Source: Thioclava atlantica (GTDB lineage: Bacteria > Pseudomonadota > Alphaproteobacteria > Rhodobacterales > Rhodobacteraceae). Taken from it: a stretch of DNA of 64,000 nt. Position 1 is the first letter of the stretch. Every line of letters starts with the position of its first letter. The notes below the pieces were generated by a model. It was not told the DNA's origin, did no database searches, and worked only from the letters and a program-made list of their open reading frames with translations. The stretch is from the NCBI RefSeq assembly GCF_000737065.1, contig NZ_AQRC01000005.1:62001-126000 (forward strand), given 5' to 3'. This document shows positions 1 through 9,584 of the stretch, in pieces. The position numbers and the translations under genes were made by a program.

Positions 1-276
1 GCCGAGCTCCTTGTCGATCGTGTTGGTCGTGATGCCGACGACGACCGCCGAGGTCTGCGCCATCGCCTCGACGATGGTCACGCCGGGCATGATCGGCTCG
101 TCCGGGAAATGGCCCTGGAAATGCGGTTCGTTGCAGGTGACGTTCTTGATGCCGACCGCGCCCTTCATCGGGACGATATCGCGCACCTTGTCGATCAGCA
201 GGAACGGGTAGCGATGCGGGATGATCCGCTTGATGAGCGAGAGATCGGCTTCGGTATAGGGGGCGGGTTCGGTCAT
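1..276 (-). CDS. fabZ: 3-hydroxyacyl-ACP dehydratase FabZ, C-terminus beyond window
   Basis: Cytosolic hotdog-fold dehydratase of type II fatty-acid synthesis, removing water from (3R)-hydroxyacyl-ACP. The 92 visible codons start at an ATG ([12 protein letters not shown]) and carry [10 protein letters not shown] near residue 21 and the active-site segment [12 protein letters not shown] with the catalytic His at about residue 56, followed by the helix with Glu70 (TIVEAMAQ). The frame is open to the window edge, so about 60 residues are missing. It is the last visible gene of the minus-strand envelope cluster, about 105 bp after ompH. In many proteobacteria lpxD lies between ompH and fabZ; here it does not. 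Confidence 0.95.
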   Translation of the reverse strand, partial: MTEPAPYTEADLSLIKRIIPHRYPFLLIDKVRDIVPMKGAVGIKNVTCNEPHFQGHFPDEPIMPGVTIVEAMAQTSAVVVGITTNTIDKELG

Positions 277-382
277 CGGATGTCCTCGTCTTCAGGCGGC
301 GACAGGCGCGGCCCGCTTCTCTTTTGGTTATGTTGCTAGCAATGGATCGGGCGCTTGGCAAGGAGCGCGGCGGCGCGCAAGT

Positions 383-1171
383 TCAGTTGGCGGAGCCGCT
401 CTCATCGGGCATCGGAAGGCCGAGCGGCAGGGCGGGTTGCGGCGGCGCGCCGCCCTTGAGGACCGGATCGGCGCCGGTTTCGGCTTTCTTGTTGGCGCTG
501 TCATCGACATAGACCCTGCCCTGATCGGGCGCCGTGTCGGCGGAGGGCCCGTCTGGCTGCGCGGCCGTGCCAGGATCGGTCGTCGGCGCCGGAACTTCTG
601 CGGGCACCCGTCCCGCTCCGTCGCCGATCTCCTTGTCCACGCGCTTGCCGAGTTCCTCGGTGACGTCGGCTTCGGCGAGACCGCGGATAATGACCCGCGA
701 ATCCAGCACAACGGTCGCCCCGCGCGTCTGCAGCACCTCGTCGAGAAGCGGCATCACGGTGCGCACGAAGGTCTGGCGCTCGTCGTTCAGTTGGCGCTGG
801 ATCGCGTCGGCCTTCGCCTTCTGCGCGGTGCGGATCTCGGTCGCGCGCTTGTCGAAGGCAGTCGCCGCCGCCTGGAAATCGGCCGGAGCCATCTTCGAGC
901 GGCGTTCGGTCAGGTCGCGCTCCTCCGCCTCGAGTTGCCCGGCAATACGGTTGTTCTCGGTGCGCAGAGCCGCCGAGGCATTCTCGATCTCGTCATTGAC
1001 GCGCTTGCCCCAGAGCGAGTTCTCGTAGAGCCGTTCCCAATCCAGCGTGAGGACGGGGCTACGCTCGGCACTCTGGGGCGCGGCGGCGGTCTGTGCCCCC
1101 GCCGCGAGCCCCGAGACCGCCAGCGCGACCCCGGTCAGAGCCGCCGCTATTCCCCGGACGATCGGGCGCAT
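383..1171 (-). CDS. OmpH/Skp-family periplasmic chaperone
   Basis: 262 residues with an N-terminal signal peptide (positive MRPIVRG, hydrophobic core, likely cleavage after AGA at about residue 26). The body has the Skp/OmpH pattern: SPVLTLDWERLY as first strand, a long charged coiled coil (about residues 55-150), then VLDSRVIIRGLAEADVT returning to the trimer core. The last 60 or so residues are a Pro/Ala/Asp-rich tail absent from E. coli Skp (161 residues), so the protein is long for the family. Skp holds unfolded outer-membrane proteins for BamA, whose stop codon lies just before this start; the two are surely co-transcribed. Family is clear, the tail's role is unknown. Confidence 0.88.
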   Translation of the reverse strand: MRPIVRGIAAALTGVALAVSGLAAGAQTAAAPQSAERSPVLTLDWERLYENSLWGKRVNDEIENASAALRTENNRIAGQLEAEERDLTERRSKMAPADFQAAATAFDKRATEIRTAQKAKADAIQRQLNDERQTFVRTVMPLLDEVLQTRGATVVLDSRVIIRGLAEADVTEELGKRVDKEIGDGAGRVPAEVPAPTTDPGTAAQPDGPSADTAPDQGRVYVDDSANKKAETGADPVLKGGAPPQPALPLGLPMPDESGSAN

Positions 1172-1172
1172 C

Positions 1173-3506
1173 TCAGAACTGGGTCGAGAGCGTCAGATCG
1201 AAGTTCTGGGTCCGGTCATAGTCTTCCTTCTTGATCGCGCGCGAGAAGTTCAGGCGCAGCGGACCGATGCCGGAATCCCAGAAGATCGAGACGCCGACCG
1301 CGGAGCGGATATGCATCGAGTCATCGACCGTCGCGGAAGTGCCGGAGGTGTTGTCGAGCCCCCAGACCGAGCCGACATCCCAGAACAGGCCGCCGGTGAT
1401 GCCGTATTCCTCGGGCAGACCGATCGGGAATTGCGCCTCGACCTTGCCGGCCCAGTAGTAATTGCCGCCGAGCGCGTCATTGTTGGGTGCCGAGCCGTCG
1501 CGCGGCCCGATGCCGTAGCTCTCGAAGCCCCGGATCTGGTTGCCGTTGTAGCGCTGCAGGATCGTCGTGCCGCCCGTCGCATGCACCGCGCCGCCCTCGA
1601 GCGAGGCCCGCAGCGTGACCTCTTCGTTGAAGACCTTGCGCTCGCCCTGGATCTTCGCCGAGGTCGTGCCGCCGGTGACGTCGCCGCCCAGACCCCAGAA
1701 ATCCTGCGACAGGCTGAATTTCCAGTTGAAGCGCGGGTCGATCTGCTCGAGCGAGGTGTCGTAGCTGTAGGTGTAGCCGACGCCGGAATAGCGCTGCGTG
1801 CCTTTGGTCGCTTCCTCGTCCTTCAGGATCTGCGAGGAATCCGCCGACACGTTGCTGAGCGTGTCCTCGCCGACCTTGTAGCGCACCTGCAGGCGGCCAC
1901 GCTCGGAGACGGGGAATTCGAAGGCGGGCGAGAGGTTGATCCGCCGCGTGTCGAAATTCTGGTTCGTCGCCGAGCTCGAGGTGAAATAGCCCGCGCCGAA
2001 GCTGAAGCTGACGTCACGCCCGAGGAACCGCGGCTCGACGAAGCGGAAGCTCGAATTGTTGTTGTCCTTGGTCGTCCCGAGCGAAAGGCCCAGATACTGA
2101 CCGCGGCCGAGGAAGTTCTTCTCGTCGAGCGAGGCGTTGAAGCCCACGCCATCGGTCTTGGAATAGGACGCACCGAAGCCCAGCGAGCCGGTTGGCTGCT
2201 CCTCGACATTGACGTCGACGACCACCTGGTCGGGGCCCGAGCCCTGCTTGGTGTTCACATCGACCGTCTTGAAGAAGCCGAGCGCACGCACGCGATCGGT
2301 GGCGTTCTTGACCTCGCGCGGGTTGTAGGGGTCGCCTTCGACCGTCTTGAATTCACGCCGGATCACCCGGTCGAGCGTCGCGGTATTGCCCTCGATGTCG
2401 ATGCGCTGCACGAAGACGCGCGGTCCGCGCACCAGCGCAAAATCGACATTGACCGCCTGCGTGCGCTGGTCCTGCGTCACGCGCGGCTCGACGCGCAGGA
2501 ACTGCACGCCCTGCTTGATGCCGAGCTGTTCCATCCGGGTCACGGCAAGCTCGATCGCCTGGGGCGAATAGGTCTGGCCGGGACGGATCCGGGCGAGCTT
2601 TTCGTATTCGGAGGTATCGAGACCGTCGATCTCAGAGGTGGTGGAGACGTTGTTGAAGTGGAATTTCTGCCCTTCGACAACGTTGAAGGTCATGTAGAAG
2701 GCGTCGCGCTGGCGGGTCATCTGCGAGGAGACGCCGCGCACATCGACATCCATGTAGCCGCGCGAGCGATAGAAATCGATCAGCTTCTGCCGGTCCACCG
2801 AAACCCGGTTCGGGTTGAACGTGTCGTTCTTCACGAAGGTGCGGAAGATCCCCGCCTGTTTCGTCGCGAGCACCTGGCGCAGGCGCCGGTCCGAGAAGGA
2901 GCGGTTGCCGGTGAAGGTGATGCGCTCGACCGAGGTGACCTTGCCTTCCTTGATCTCGAAGGCGACGTCGACGCGGTTGCCCGAGCGACGGATCACCTTG
3001 GGCGTCACGCGCGCCGCCATCCGGCCGTCATCGGCATAGGCCTGCACCAGACGCTGCGCGTCGGCCTCGACCTCGGCGGGGTTGAACACGCGGTTCGAGC
3101 GGGTCTGGATCACCTTCGAGAGAACCGCGTCCTTGACGATCCGGTTGCCCTCGAAATTGATGACGTTGACGGTGGGATATTCCTGCACCGTGATCTGGAG
3201 CGTGTTGCCGCGCGGGGTGAGCGACACGCTCTCGAACAGGCCCGAACCGGTCAGGCGCTGATAGGCCGCGTTGAGATCGGCAGCGGTCACCGGAGTGTTG
3301 CGGGCGATTCTGGCATAGGACAGGATCGTCGCCGGTTCGATCCGCTCATTGCCGACGATCTCGACGCGCGAGAAGCTGTATTGCTGGGCCTGAGCGATCA
3401 CCGGAACGGCGACACATGTCATGGCCACCGCTGGAAACACCACGCTGGCACGCAGGGCCTTTCGCGTCGCGCAGATCCTCAGAACCGAATGCAAGCCGTT
3501 CGCCAT
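1173..3506 (-). CDS. bamA: Outer membrane protein assembly factor BamA
   Basis: 777 residues: signal peptide ending near AQAQQ (about residue 41), five POTRA repeats (roughly 42-425, each with the pattern of two strands, two helices and a strand), then a beta-barrel (about 435-777) with the DEKNFLGRGQ segment at its start, LRFNFSR-type strands near the end and a terminal Phe, the beta-signal. BamA inserts beta-barrel proteins into the outer membrane. The ATG is preceded by a good Shine-Dalgarno sequence (GGGAGAGGGCA). Lies between rseP and ompH as in many proteobacteria. A TTGACA box on the minus strand at about 3568-3573 could be a promoter, but its -10 partner is poor. Confidence 0.97.
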   Translation of the reverse strand: MANGLHSVLRICATRKALRASVVFPAVAMTCVAVPVIAQAQQYSFSRVEIVGNERIEPATILSYARIARNTPVTAADLNAAYQRLTGSGLFESVSLTPRGNTLQITVQEYPTVNVINFEGNRIVKDAVLSKVIQTRSNRVFNPAEVEADAQRLVQAYADDGRMAARVTPKVIRRSGNRVDVAFEIKEGKVTSVERITFTGNRSFSDRRLRQVLATKQAGIFRTFVKNDTFNPNRVSVDRQKLIDFYRSRGYMDVDVRGVSSQMTRQRDAFYMTFNVVEGQKFHFNNVSTTSEIDGLDTSEYEKLARIRPGQTYSPQAIELAVTRMEQLGIKQGVQFLRVEPRVTQDQRTQAVNVDFALVRGPRVFVQRIDIEGNTATLDRVIRREFKTVEGDPYNPREVKNATDRVRALGFFKTVDVNTKQGSGPDQVVVDVNVEEQPTGSLGFGASYSKTDGVGFNASLDEKNFLGRGQYLGLSLGTTKDNNNSSFRFVEPRFLGRDVSFSFGAGYFTSSSATNQNFDTRRINLSPAFEFPVSERGRLQVRYKVGEDTLSNVSADSSQILKDEEATKGTQRYSGVGYTYSYDTSLEQIDPRFNWKFSLSQDFWGLGGDVTGGTTSAKIQGERKVFNEEVTLRASLEGGAVHATGGTTILQRYNGNQIRGFESYGIGPRDGSAPNNDALGGNYYWAGKVEAQFPIGLPEEYGITGGLFWDVGSVWGLDNTSGTSATVDDSMHIRSAVGVSIFWDSGIGPLRLNFSRAIKKEDYDRTQNFDLTLSTQF

Positions 3507-3658
3507 TGCCCTCTCCCGCCGGAAGTTATCATTCCCTTGCTAGCTGAGTACCGAAGCGGGCTAGCCTTGTCAAAGCCGCGATGCCTCAGTTGCCGCACGA
3601 TCAGGCGAAGGGCGATATCAAAACTGGAAGGCGTGCCCGGAAGGCATCAGGTAGGGTG

Positions 3659-3832
3659 TCAAATCCGGTGAAACTGAACCGGTTCGGGCGCGAAAATCTC
3701 GATCAGCTGGATCCCGATCAGGCCGGCCCCCATGAGTGCCACCAGGACGGCCGCGACGAAAAGCAGACGATCACCGACGATCTCGACGAAAGGTCGAAGC
3801 TCTTCGTAGCGCTGGACGATGATCGTGGTCAT
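3659..3832 (-). CDS. Small single-pass membrane protein, unknown function
   Basis: 57 residues starting MTTIIVQRYEELRPFVEIV. One clear transmembrane helix (LLFVAAVLVALMGAGLIGIQLI, about residues 22-43) and a short Pro-containing tail. The start at 3832 is preferred over an upstream one because AAGGAGAGGCCC lies directly before it, an ideal ribosome binding site. It sits alone between rseP and bamA on the same strand, with about 115 bp to rseP and 150 bp to bamA. I recognise no family. Its position suggests an envelope role, which is inference only. Confidence 0.6.
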   Translation of the reverse strand: MTTIIVQRYEELRPFVEIVGDRLLFVAAVLVALMGAGLIGIQLIEIFAPEPVQFHRI

Positions 3833-3948
3833 GGGCCTCTCCTTGCCGCACCAAGCCACGCGGCGAAGCGACCCTACCCCCGCAACGTGACGGGAATTGG
3901 CGGCAAATGTGGCAAGAACGTGGCGCGCCTGCCGCGCAGGATGCGTCC

Positions 3949-5295
3949 TCAGCAGGTGATGTCGTTCCAGAGCCCGAACAGCATCAGCGTGAGCACCAGA
4001 GCCAGCCCCACCGACATGAACATGTTCATCAATCGATCCGAGGGCGGCTTGCCCGCCACCGCCTCGTAGAGATGGAACATCAGATGCCCGCCATCGAGCA
4101 CCGGGATCGGGAAGAGGTTGAGAAACCCGACCGCCGTCGAGAGCACCGCAATGAACCAGATGAACTCCAGCGGGCCGGATTTCGCCGCCGCCCCCGAGGT
4201 TTCCGCGATGCGCAGCGCCCCGGAGAGATTGCAGCTCGAGATCTTCTGCGCGATCATCGCCTTGATGCCCGACAGCGACTGGGTGATGATCGTCCAGGTC
4301 TGGGTCACGCCGCCGGTGACGGCGTCGATCACGCCGACCGGTTTGGTGGTCGGCTCGAACATGAAGCTTCCCGTCGCCCCGAGCAGGTAACGCGTCTCGA
4401 ACTGTCCCCCGCCAAGCGGAATATCGGTGCGCCGCGGTGCGAGCGAGACCGTGAATTCCTCGGGCGACGCGCCCTTCGCTTCGGGCCGCCAGATATCCAG
4501 CGAGATCGGGGCGCCTTCGCTCTTCTTCACCGCCTGCTGAAGATCGAGGAACCGCCAGGCCGGCTGACCCTCGATCGCGGTCACGACGTCACCGGCCTGG
4601 AGCCCGGCGTCATAGGCGGCCGATCCCGGCTGCACCCCGGAAAAGCGCGCCGGGAAAAGCTGAGGCCCCGCGACGGTCATCTCGCGATCGCCACGCTTGA
4701 CGGTATAGCTGAGTTCGGGGGCGGAGGGCAGTTTCTCGAGAATGCTCCCCAGGGCCTGGTAATCGGGCGTGGGCATCCCGTCCACGGCTTCGATCACGTC
4801 GCCCTTCTGCAGCCCGCCCGGCCCCTGCGGCAGAGCGACGACCGTGTCGATCTGGGGGGTGTTGGTCGCCTGCCCGGTCCAGATCGAGAGACCGGCGATC
4901 ACGAAGATCGACAGGATGAAGTTGAAGACCGGCCCCGCGGCCACGGTCGCGGCGCGCGCCCAGAGCGGTGCGCCATGCATCGTGTGGCGGCGCTCCTCGG
5001 GCGAGAGCTGCGCCATCTCCTCCTCATCCGCGCCCGCCGAGGCCGCGTTCGCGTCGCCGAGGAACTTCACATAGCCCCCGAGCGGAATGGCGGCGATCTG
5101 CCAGCGCGTGCCGTGCCGGTCTACGCGGCTGATCAGTTTCGGACCGAACCCGAGCGAGAAGACCTCTGCCTTGATCCCCGAAATCCGCCCGATGATGTAA
5201 TGCCCATATTCATGGACCGCGACGATGATCGACAGCGCCACCACGAAGGCGATGGCCGAATAGAGAAGATTGCCGAATTGGGGCAGCAGGTCCAA
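3949..5295 (-). CDS. rseP: RIP zinc metalloprotease RseP
   Basis: 448-residue site-2 intramembrane protease. The first helix carries HEYGH at residues 28-32, the zinc-binding and catalytic motif. A PDZ region spans about residues 125-300 (GVQPGSAAYDAGLQAGDVVTA), and near the C-terminus LNLFPIPVLDGGH supplies the third zinc ligand, followed by a final helix. It cleaves anti-sigma factors and signal-peptide remnants in the inner membrane. The start is a TTG placed by similarity and by AGGAAGGA 9 bases upstream; no ATG fits the conserved N-terminus. It lies 3 bp after the dxr stop, in operon. Confidence 0.95.
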   Translation of the reverse strand: MDLLPQFGNLLYSAIAFVVALSIIVAVHEYGHYIIGRISGIKAEVFSLGFGPKLISRVDRHGTRWQIAAIPLGGYVKFLGDANAASAGADEEEMAQLSPEERRHTMHGAPLWARAATVAAGPVFNFILSIFVIAGLSIWTGQATNTPQIDTVVALPQGPGGLQKGDVIEAVDGMPTPDYQALGSILEKLPSAPELSYTVKRGDREMTVAGPQLFPARFSGVQPGSAAYDAGLQAGDVVTAIEGQPAWRFLDLQQAVKKSEGAPISLDIWRPEAKGASPEEFTVSLAPRRTDIPLGGGQFETRYLLGATGSFMFEPTTKPVGVIDAVTGGVTQTWTIITQSLSGIKAMIAQKISSCNLSGALRIAETSGAAAKSGPLEFIWFIAVLSTAVGFLNLFPIPVLDGGHLMFHLYEAVAGKPPSDRLMNMFMSVGLALVLTLMLFGLWNDITC

Positions 5296-5298
5296 GAC

Positions 5299-6477
5299 TC
5301 AGATCCTTCCTTGCTCGCAAATCGCCGAGGCACGCGCGCGCGCCTCGGCATCGCAGTCCAGAACCATATCGAGATTGTGGGCGTCTTTTCCAAGACCGTC
5401 GCGGGCAGACATCTCGCTCAGCACCGCCTCGACGAGCCGTGCCATGTCGAGAAAACCGATGCGTTTCTCGAGGAACAGATCGAGCGCGCGCTCCTTGGCC
5501 GCATTGAACACCGCCCCCGCGAGCCCGCCGATCTCCATCACCTCGCGCGCAAGCCGCAAGGCGGGAAAGCGCTCGGGATCGGGGGCGCGGAAGTCGAGCG
5601 ATCCGATCGCGGCGAGATCGAGCTTGGCGACGGGCAGCGGCATCCGTTCGGGCCAGTTGAGCGCATAGCCGATCGCGTGACGCATATCGGGCACGCCCAT
5701 ATGCGCCATCAGCCCGCCATCGTGGAAGCCCACCAGAGAATGAACGATGGATTGCGGATGCACGAGCACCTCGATCGCCTCGGGTGCGAAACCGAAAAAC
5801 TCTTTTGCTTCTATGACTTCGAGCGCCTTGTTGAACATCGACGCGCTGTCGATGGTGATCCGCTGGCCCATGTTCCAGTTGGGGTGGTTCGAGGCTTCCT
5901 CCACCGTCGCGCGGGCGAGCCGCTCGAGCGGCCAGTCGCGAAACGCGCCACCCGAGGCGGTGATGATCACCCGCTCGACGGCCGAGATTTCCTCGCCCAC
6001 CAGGCCTTGGAAGATCGCCGAATGCTCGCTGTCCACGGGCAGGATCGTGGCGCCATGCGCCCGCGCCTCGGCCATCAGGAGCGGACCGGCCGTGACAAGG
6101 GATTCCTTGTTCGCGAGCGCCAGCACCGACCCTTGCGAGAGCGCGGCAAAACCCGGTGCGAGCCCCGCCGCGCCGACGATCGCCGACATCACCCAATCCG
6201 CGGGCCGGTGCGCGGCCTCGATGAGCGCATGGGGGCCGGCCGCCGCCTCGACGCCCGAACCCGCCAGCGCCGCGCGCAGAGCGGGAAGGCAGTCCTCGAA
6301 CGCGGTGACCGCCAGATCGGCGCGAAGGGCGCGCGCCTGTTGCGCAAGCCGCGCCACGTTGCGCCCGCCGCTCAGCGCCACCACGTCATAGGCCGCCGGC
6401 CCACCCTGCGCCATCAGCAGGTCAAAGGTGCTTTCCCCGATCGAGCCGGTCGCTCCGAACACCGAGATCTTGCGCAT
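5299..6477 (-). CDS. dxr: 1-deoxy-D-xylulose-5-phosphate reductoisomerase
   Basis: 392 residues, standard length. The N-terminal NADPH fold shows GATGSIGEST (residues 8-17). The central metal and substrate region has ALANKESLVTAG and LPVDSEHSAIFQ, followed by the flexible loop ITASGGAFRDW. It converts DXP to MEP in the non-mevalonate isoprenoid pathway; the bifunctional IspD-IspF enzyme for later steps is in this window at 33964. Directly between cdsA (3 bp upstream) and rseP, so translationally close-packed in the operon. Confidence 0.97.
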   Translation of the reverse strand: MRKISVFGATGSIGESTFDLLMAQGGPAAYDVVALSGGRNVARLAQQARALRADLAVTAFEDCLPALRAALAGSGVEAAAGPHALIEAAHRPADWVMSAIVGAAGLAPGFAALSQGSVLALANKESLVTAGPLLMAEARAHGATILPVDSEHSAIFQGLVGEEISAVERVIITASGGAFRDWPLERLARATVEEASNHPNWNMGQRITIDSASMFNKALEVIEAKEFFGFAPEAIEVLVHPQSIVHSLVGFHDGGLMAHMGVPDMRHAIGYALNWPERMPLPVAKLDLAAIGSLDFRAPDPERFPALRLAREVMEIGGLAGAVFNAAKERALDLFLEKRIGFLDMARLVEAVLSEMSARDGLGKDAHNLDMVLDCDAEARARASAICEQGRI

Positions 6478-6480
6478 CGC

Positions 6481-7278
6481 TCAGCCTTCCGTCAGCGGCA
6501 GGGTCATGACCTGCGAGATCAGCATCAGAAAGAGAACCGCGCCGGTCAGGGCGTCGAACCGGTCGAGCACACCGCCATGGCCGGGGATCAGCGAGGAGCT
6601 GTCCTTCACCCCGGTCGAGCGCTTGAGCGCGCTCTCGGCGATGTCGCCGAGCTGCCCCGCGAAGGCCAGAAGCGGCGAGAGCCAGATCATCGACAGCCCC
6701 CCGCCCATCTGCGCGAAGATGAAGCCCACCAAAGCGGCGCCGACCCAGCCCGCGACCGTCCCGGACCATGTCTTCTTCGGGCTCACCCGCGGCCAGAATT
6801 TCGGCCCGCCCAGCGTGCGCCCGACGAAATAGCCAGAAATGTCCGAAATGACGACCACCGCGACGATCCAGGTGATCGCGCCGAGCCCCGCACCTTCGCG
6901 CAGTGCGACGAGCCCGTAGCCCGTCAGCATGATCGCGATCGAATAGGCCGCCGCGACCGTGCGGCGACCGGGCGCCACGATCGCCGCGACGATCGGCACG
7001 ACCAGCAGGTAGAGCAGGCCGAGCGGTTCGTGGATGACGAAGACGAAGGCGAGGATCACCGCCGCGACGAGCCCGAGACCGACGGCCTTTCCGGGGCGCG
7101 TCGGCGCCAGCATCATCAGCAATTCCCAGACCATCAGCCCGGTGACGAGAACCGAGAGCGCGGCGAAGACCGCCCCGCCCCACCAGATCGCCGCCACGCC
7201 GACCGCGATCATCGCAAGCCCCGAGGCCAGTCGCGGGACGAGATCGCCCCATTTGCCCGAGCGGGAGGCCCCGCTCAC
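6481..7278 (-). CDS. cdsA: Phosphatidate cytidylyltransferase (CDP-diglyceride synthase)
   Basis: 265-residue polytopic membrane enzyme making CDP-diacylglycerol from phosphatidic acid and CTP, the precursor of all phospholipids. The family signature is seen as SALKRSTGVKDSSSLIPGHG followed by GVLDRFDAL near the C-terminus, plus SPKKTWSGTVAGW in a preceding loop. About seven or eight hydrophobic helices. The start is a GTG that overlaps the uppS stop in GTGA, pointing to translational coupling. Confidence 0.95.
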   Translation of the reverse strand: MSGASRSGKWGDLVPRLASGLAMIAVGVAAIWWGGAVFAALSVLVTGLMVWELLMMLAPTRPGKAVGLGLVAAVILAFVFVIHEPLGLLYLLVVPIVAAIVAPGRRTVAAAYSIAIMLTGYGLVALREGAGLGAITWIVAVVVISDISGYFVGRTLGGPKFWPRVSPKKTWSGTVAGWVGAALVGFIFAQMGGGLSMIWLSPLLAFAGQLGDIAESALKRSTGVKDSSSLIPGHGGVLDRFDALTGAVLFLMLISQVMTLPLTEG

Positions 7279-8033
7279 GAGGCAACCCCGCCGAAGCGCC
7301 GTTCGCGCGCGCCGAAGCGCGCGAGGATATCGGCCAGTTCCCCGGGCGTGAAATCGGGCCAGAGCGTCGGGGTGAATTCGTATTCGGAATAGGCCGCCTG
7401 CCAGGACAGGAAATTCGAGATCCTCGTCTCGCCGCTGGTGCGGATCACCAGATCGGGATCGGGCATGCCGCGCGTGTCGAGCCGGGCCGAGATCGCGGCC
7501 TCGTCCACCTCCTCCTCGGAGATCCGGCCCGCCGCGAGATCGCGCGCAAGCTCGAGCGCGGCACGGCGCAGCTCGTCGCGACCGCCATAGTTGATCGCGA
7601 CGGCCAGCGTCAGCCGGGTATTGCCCTTCGTGCGCGCCTCGATCGCATCCATCGTCTCGCGCAGGAGCGGATCGAGCCGGGTGCGGTCGCCGATGAACCG
7701 CAGCTCGACGCCCTGGCGCGCCAACTCGTCCGCCTCGCGCCGGATCATCAGCCGGAACATTTTCATCAGGCCCAGCACCTCGGCGGTGGAGCGCTTCCAG
7801 TTCTCGGTCGAGAAGGCGTAGATCGTCAGGTAGCGGATGCCGAGATCGGGCGCGGCCTGCACGATCTTCCGGATCTGCTCCGCGCCCTTGCGATGCCCGG
7901 CCAGCCGCGGCCAGCCCCGCTGGGTGGCCCAGCGGCCATTGCCGTCCATGATGATCGCGACATGGCGCGCGCCGGTATCCTCCTCACGGGCCACGGGAGC
8001 CGTTTCGGCGGTATCGGTCTTTGAAAGCGCCAT
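7275..8033 (-). CDS. uppS: Undecaprenyl diphosphate synthase (cis-prenyltransferase)
   Basis: 252 residues from the ATG at 8033 (MALSKTDTAETAP); an upstream GTG would add 12 residues but has no support. HVAIIMDGNGRWA holds the catalytic Asp and phosphate-binding loop. LTIYAFSTENWKR, INYGGRDEL and the C-terminal DPDLVIRTSGETRISNFLSWQ are all family hallmarks. It adds isoprene units to FPP to make the C55 lipid carrier for peptidoglycan and other cell-surface glycans. Standard order frr-uppS-cdsA-dxr. Confidence 0.96.
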   Translation of the reverse strand: MALSKTDTAETAPVAREEDTGARHVAIIMDGNGRWATQRGWPRLAGHRKGAEQIRKIVQAAPDLGIRYLTIYAFSTENWKRSTAEVLGLMKMFRLMIRREADELARQGVELRFIGDRTRLDPLLRETMDAIEARTKGNTRLTLAVAINYGGRDELRRAALELARDLAAGRISEEEVDEAAISARLDTRGMPDPDLVIRTSGETRISNFLSWQAAYSEYEFTPTLWPDFTPGELADILARFGARERRFGGVAS

Positions 8034-8079
8034 GTCGGGGAAAATCCTTTTGGGGGAAAATGCGATCACGCAGGTCCGC

Positions 8080-8643
8080 TCAGACCTGCATGATCTCCGC
8101 CTGCTTGGATTCGAGCGCCTTGTCCACCAGGGCGATATGCTTGTCGGTGAGTTCCTGCACGCTGCTTTCCCAGAACTTCACGTCGTCTTCCGACATGCCG
8201 TTGCCCTTGGCCTTCTTGATCTGGTCCATGCCGTCGCGGCGCACGTTGCGGATCGCGACGCGGGCGTGCTCGGCGTATTGGGCGGCGACCTTGGTGAGCT
8301 CCTTGCGGCGCTCTTCGTTGAGTTCGGGGATCGGCAGCATGATGATCGTGCCGTTGGTCTGCGGGTTGATACCCAGACCGCTTTCGCGGATCGCCTTCTC
8401 GACCTTGCCGACCATGCCCTTGTCCCAGACATTGATCGTGACCATGCGCGGCTCGGGCACGTTGACCGTGCCGACCTGGTTGATCGGGGTCATCTGGCCA
8501 TAGGCGTCCACCATCACCGGCTCGACCATCGTGGCCGAAGCCCGGCCGGTGCGCAGCGAGGCGAATTCATGCTTGAGAGCGGTCATCGCGCCATCCATGC
8601 GGCGCTCAAGGTCGTCGGTGTCGATCTCGATATCGTCGGACAT
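8080..8643 (-). CDS. frr: Ribosome recycling factor
   Basis: 187 residues from [16 protein letters not shown]; the family is about 185. Two-domain tRNA-mimic with [24 protein letters not shown] in the N-terminal helix and hinge and a C-terminal coiled coil ([19 protein letters not shown]). With EF-G it splits post-termination ribosomes. The reading frame continues open upstream of the ATG, but that extension lacks family similarity. Lies 94 bp after pyrH. Confidence 0.97.
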   Translation of the reverse strand: MSDDIEIDTDDLERRMDGAMTALKHEFASLRTGRASATMVEPVMVDAYGQMTPINQVGTVNVPEPRMVTINVWDKGMVGKVEKAIRESGLGINPQTNGTIIMLPIPELNEERRKELTKVAAQYAEHARVAIRNVRRDGMDQIKKAKGNGMSEDDVKFWESSVQELTDKHIALVDKALESKQAEIMQV

Positions 8644-8737
8644 TGTTCTTGTTTCCGTCTTGGTTGCAGCCTCGGTCCCGAGCATTAGCGCAGAGCCGCG
8701 GCGAAAACTAGCTTTTGTGACGCGAAGGGGCGCCGGA

Positions 8738-9469
8738 TCAGCCCTGAACGAGCGTATAGGTGCCCTCACCCGCGAGAATCCCGCGGAAGCCGCCCGGCTC
8801 GTCGAGCGAGAAGACGATGATCGGCTTGTTGTTGTCGCGCGCCAGCGCGATCGCCGAGGCATCCATCACCCCGAGGTTCTTTTGCAGCACCTCGTCATAG
8901 CTCACCGTGTCGTAGCGCTTCGCGTCATCGAACTTGACGGGATCCTTGTCATAGACCCCGTCGACCTTGGTGCCCTTGAAGATCGCCTCGCAGGCCATCT
9001 CGTTGGCGCGCAGGGTCGCGGCGGTATCGGTGGTGAAATAGGGGTTGCCGGTGCCGGCGGCGAAGATGCAGACGCGCTTCTTCTCGAGATGGCGCACTGC
9101 GCGGCGGCGGATATAGGGCTCGGCCACCTCGTCCATCCGGATCGCCGAGATCACCCGCGTGAACACGCCCATGCCCTCGAGCGCGGACTGCATCGCGAGC
9201 GCGTTCATCACCGTCGCCAGCATGCCCATGTAATCGGCGGTGGTGCGCTCCATCCCCTGCGCCGAGCCCGCAAGCCCGCGGAAGATGTTGCCGCCGCCGA
9301 TCACCATGCAGATCTCGACCCCGAGATCGCGGACCGATTTCACTTCCTGTGCGATGCGTTCGACCGTCGGCGGATGCAGGCCGTAGCCCTGGTCTCCCAT
9401 CAGCGCCTCGCCGGAGATCTTCAGCAGCACGCGTTTGTATTTGGCCGCCGGATGCGATTCCGCGCTCAT
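8738..9469 (-). CDS. pyrH: Uridylate kinase (UMP kinase)
   Basis: 243 residues of the amino-acid kinase fold that phosphorylates UMP to UDP, a hexamer usually activated by GTP and inhibited by [17 protein letters not shown] is the ATP/phosphate loop, GGGNIFRG binds UMP and [12 protein letters not shown] is the other conserved loop. The ATG at 9469 has an ideal AGGAGGATCTT site. The frame stays open upstream for about 100 codons by GC bias only. First gene of the minus-strand cluster, divergent from miaA; rpsB-tsf, its usual neighbours, are not here. Confidence 0.97.
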   Translation of the reverse strand: MSAESHPAAKYKRVLLKISGEALMGDQGYGLHPPTVERIAQEVKSVRDLGVEICMVIGGGNIFRGLAGSAQGMERTTADYMGMLATVMNALAMQSALEGMGVFTRVISAIRMDEVAEPYIRRRAVRHLEKKRVCIFAAGTGNPYFTTDTAATLRANEMACEAIFKGTKVDGVYDKDPVKFDDAKRYDTVSYDEVLQKNLGVMDASAIALARDNNKPIIVFSLDEPGGFRGILAGEGTYTLVQG

Positions 9470-9584
9470 AAGATCCTCCTGAGGGCTGTTGTCATTTCGG
9501 CGCAAAATGTCGCAAATGGAAGGCAGGTTCAACCTCTCCCGACGCATGCCCGCCCCGAAACGAGACCAGCGCTCCACGCCTTCG

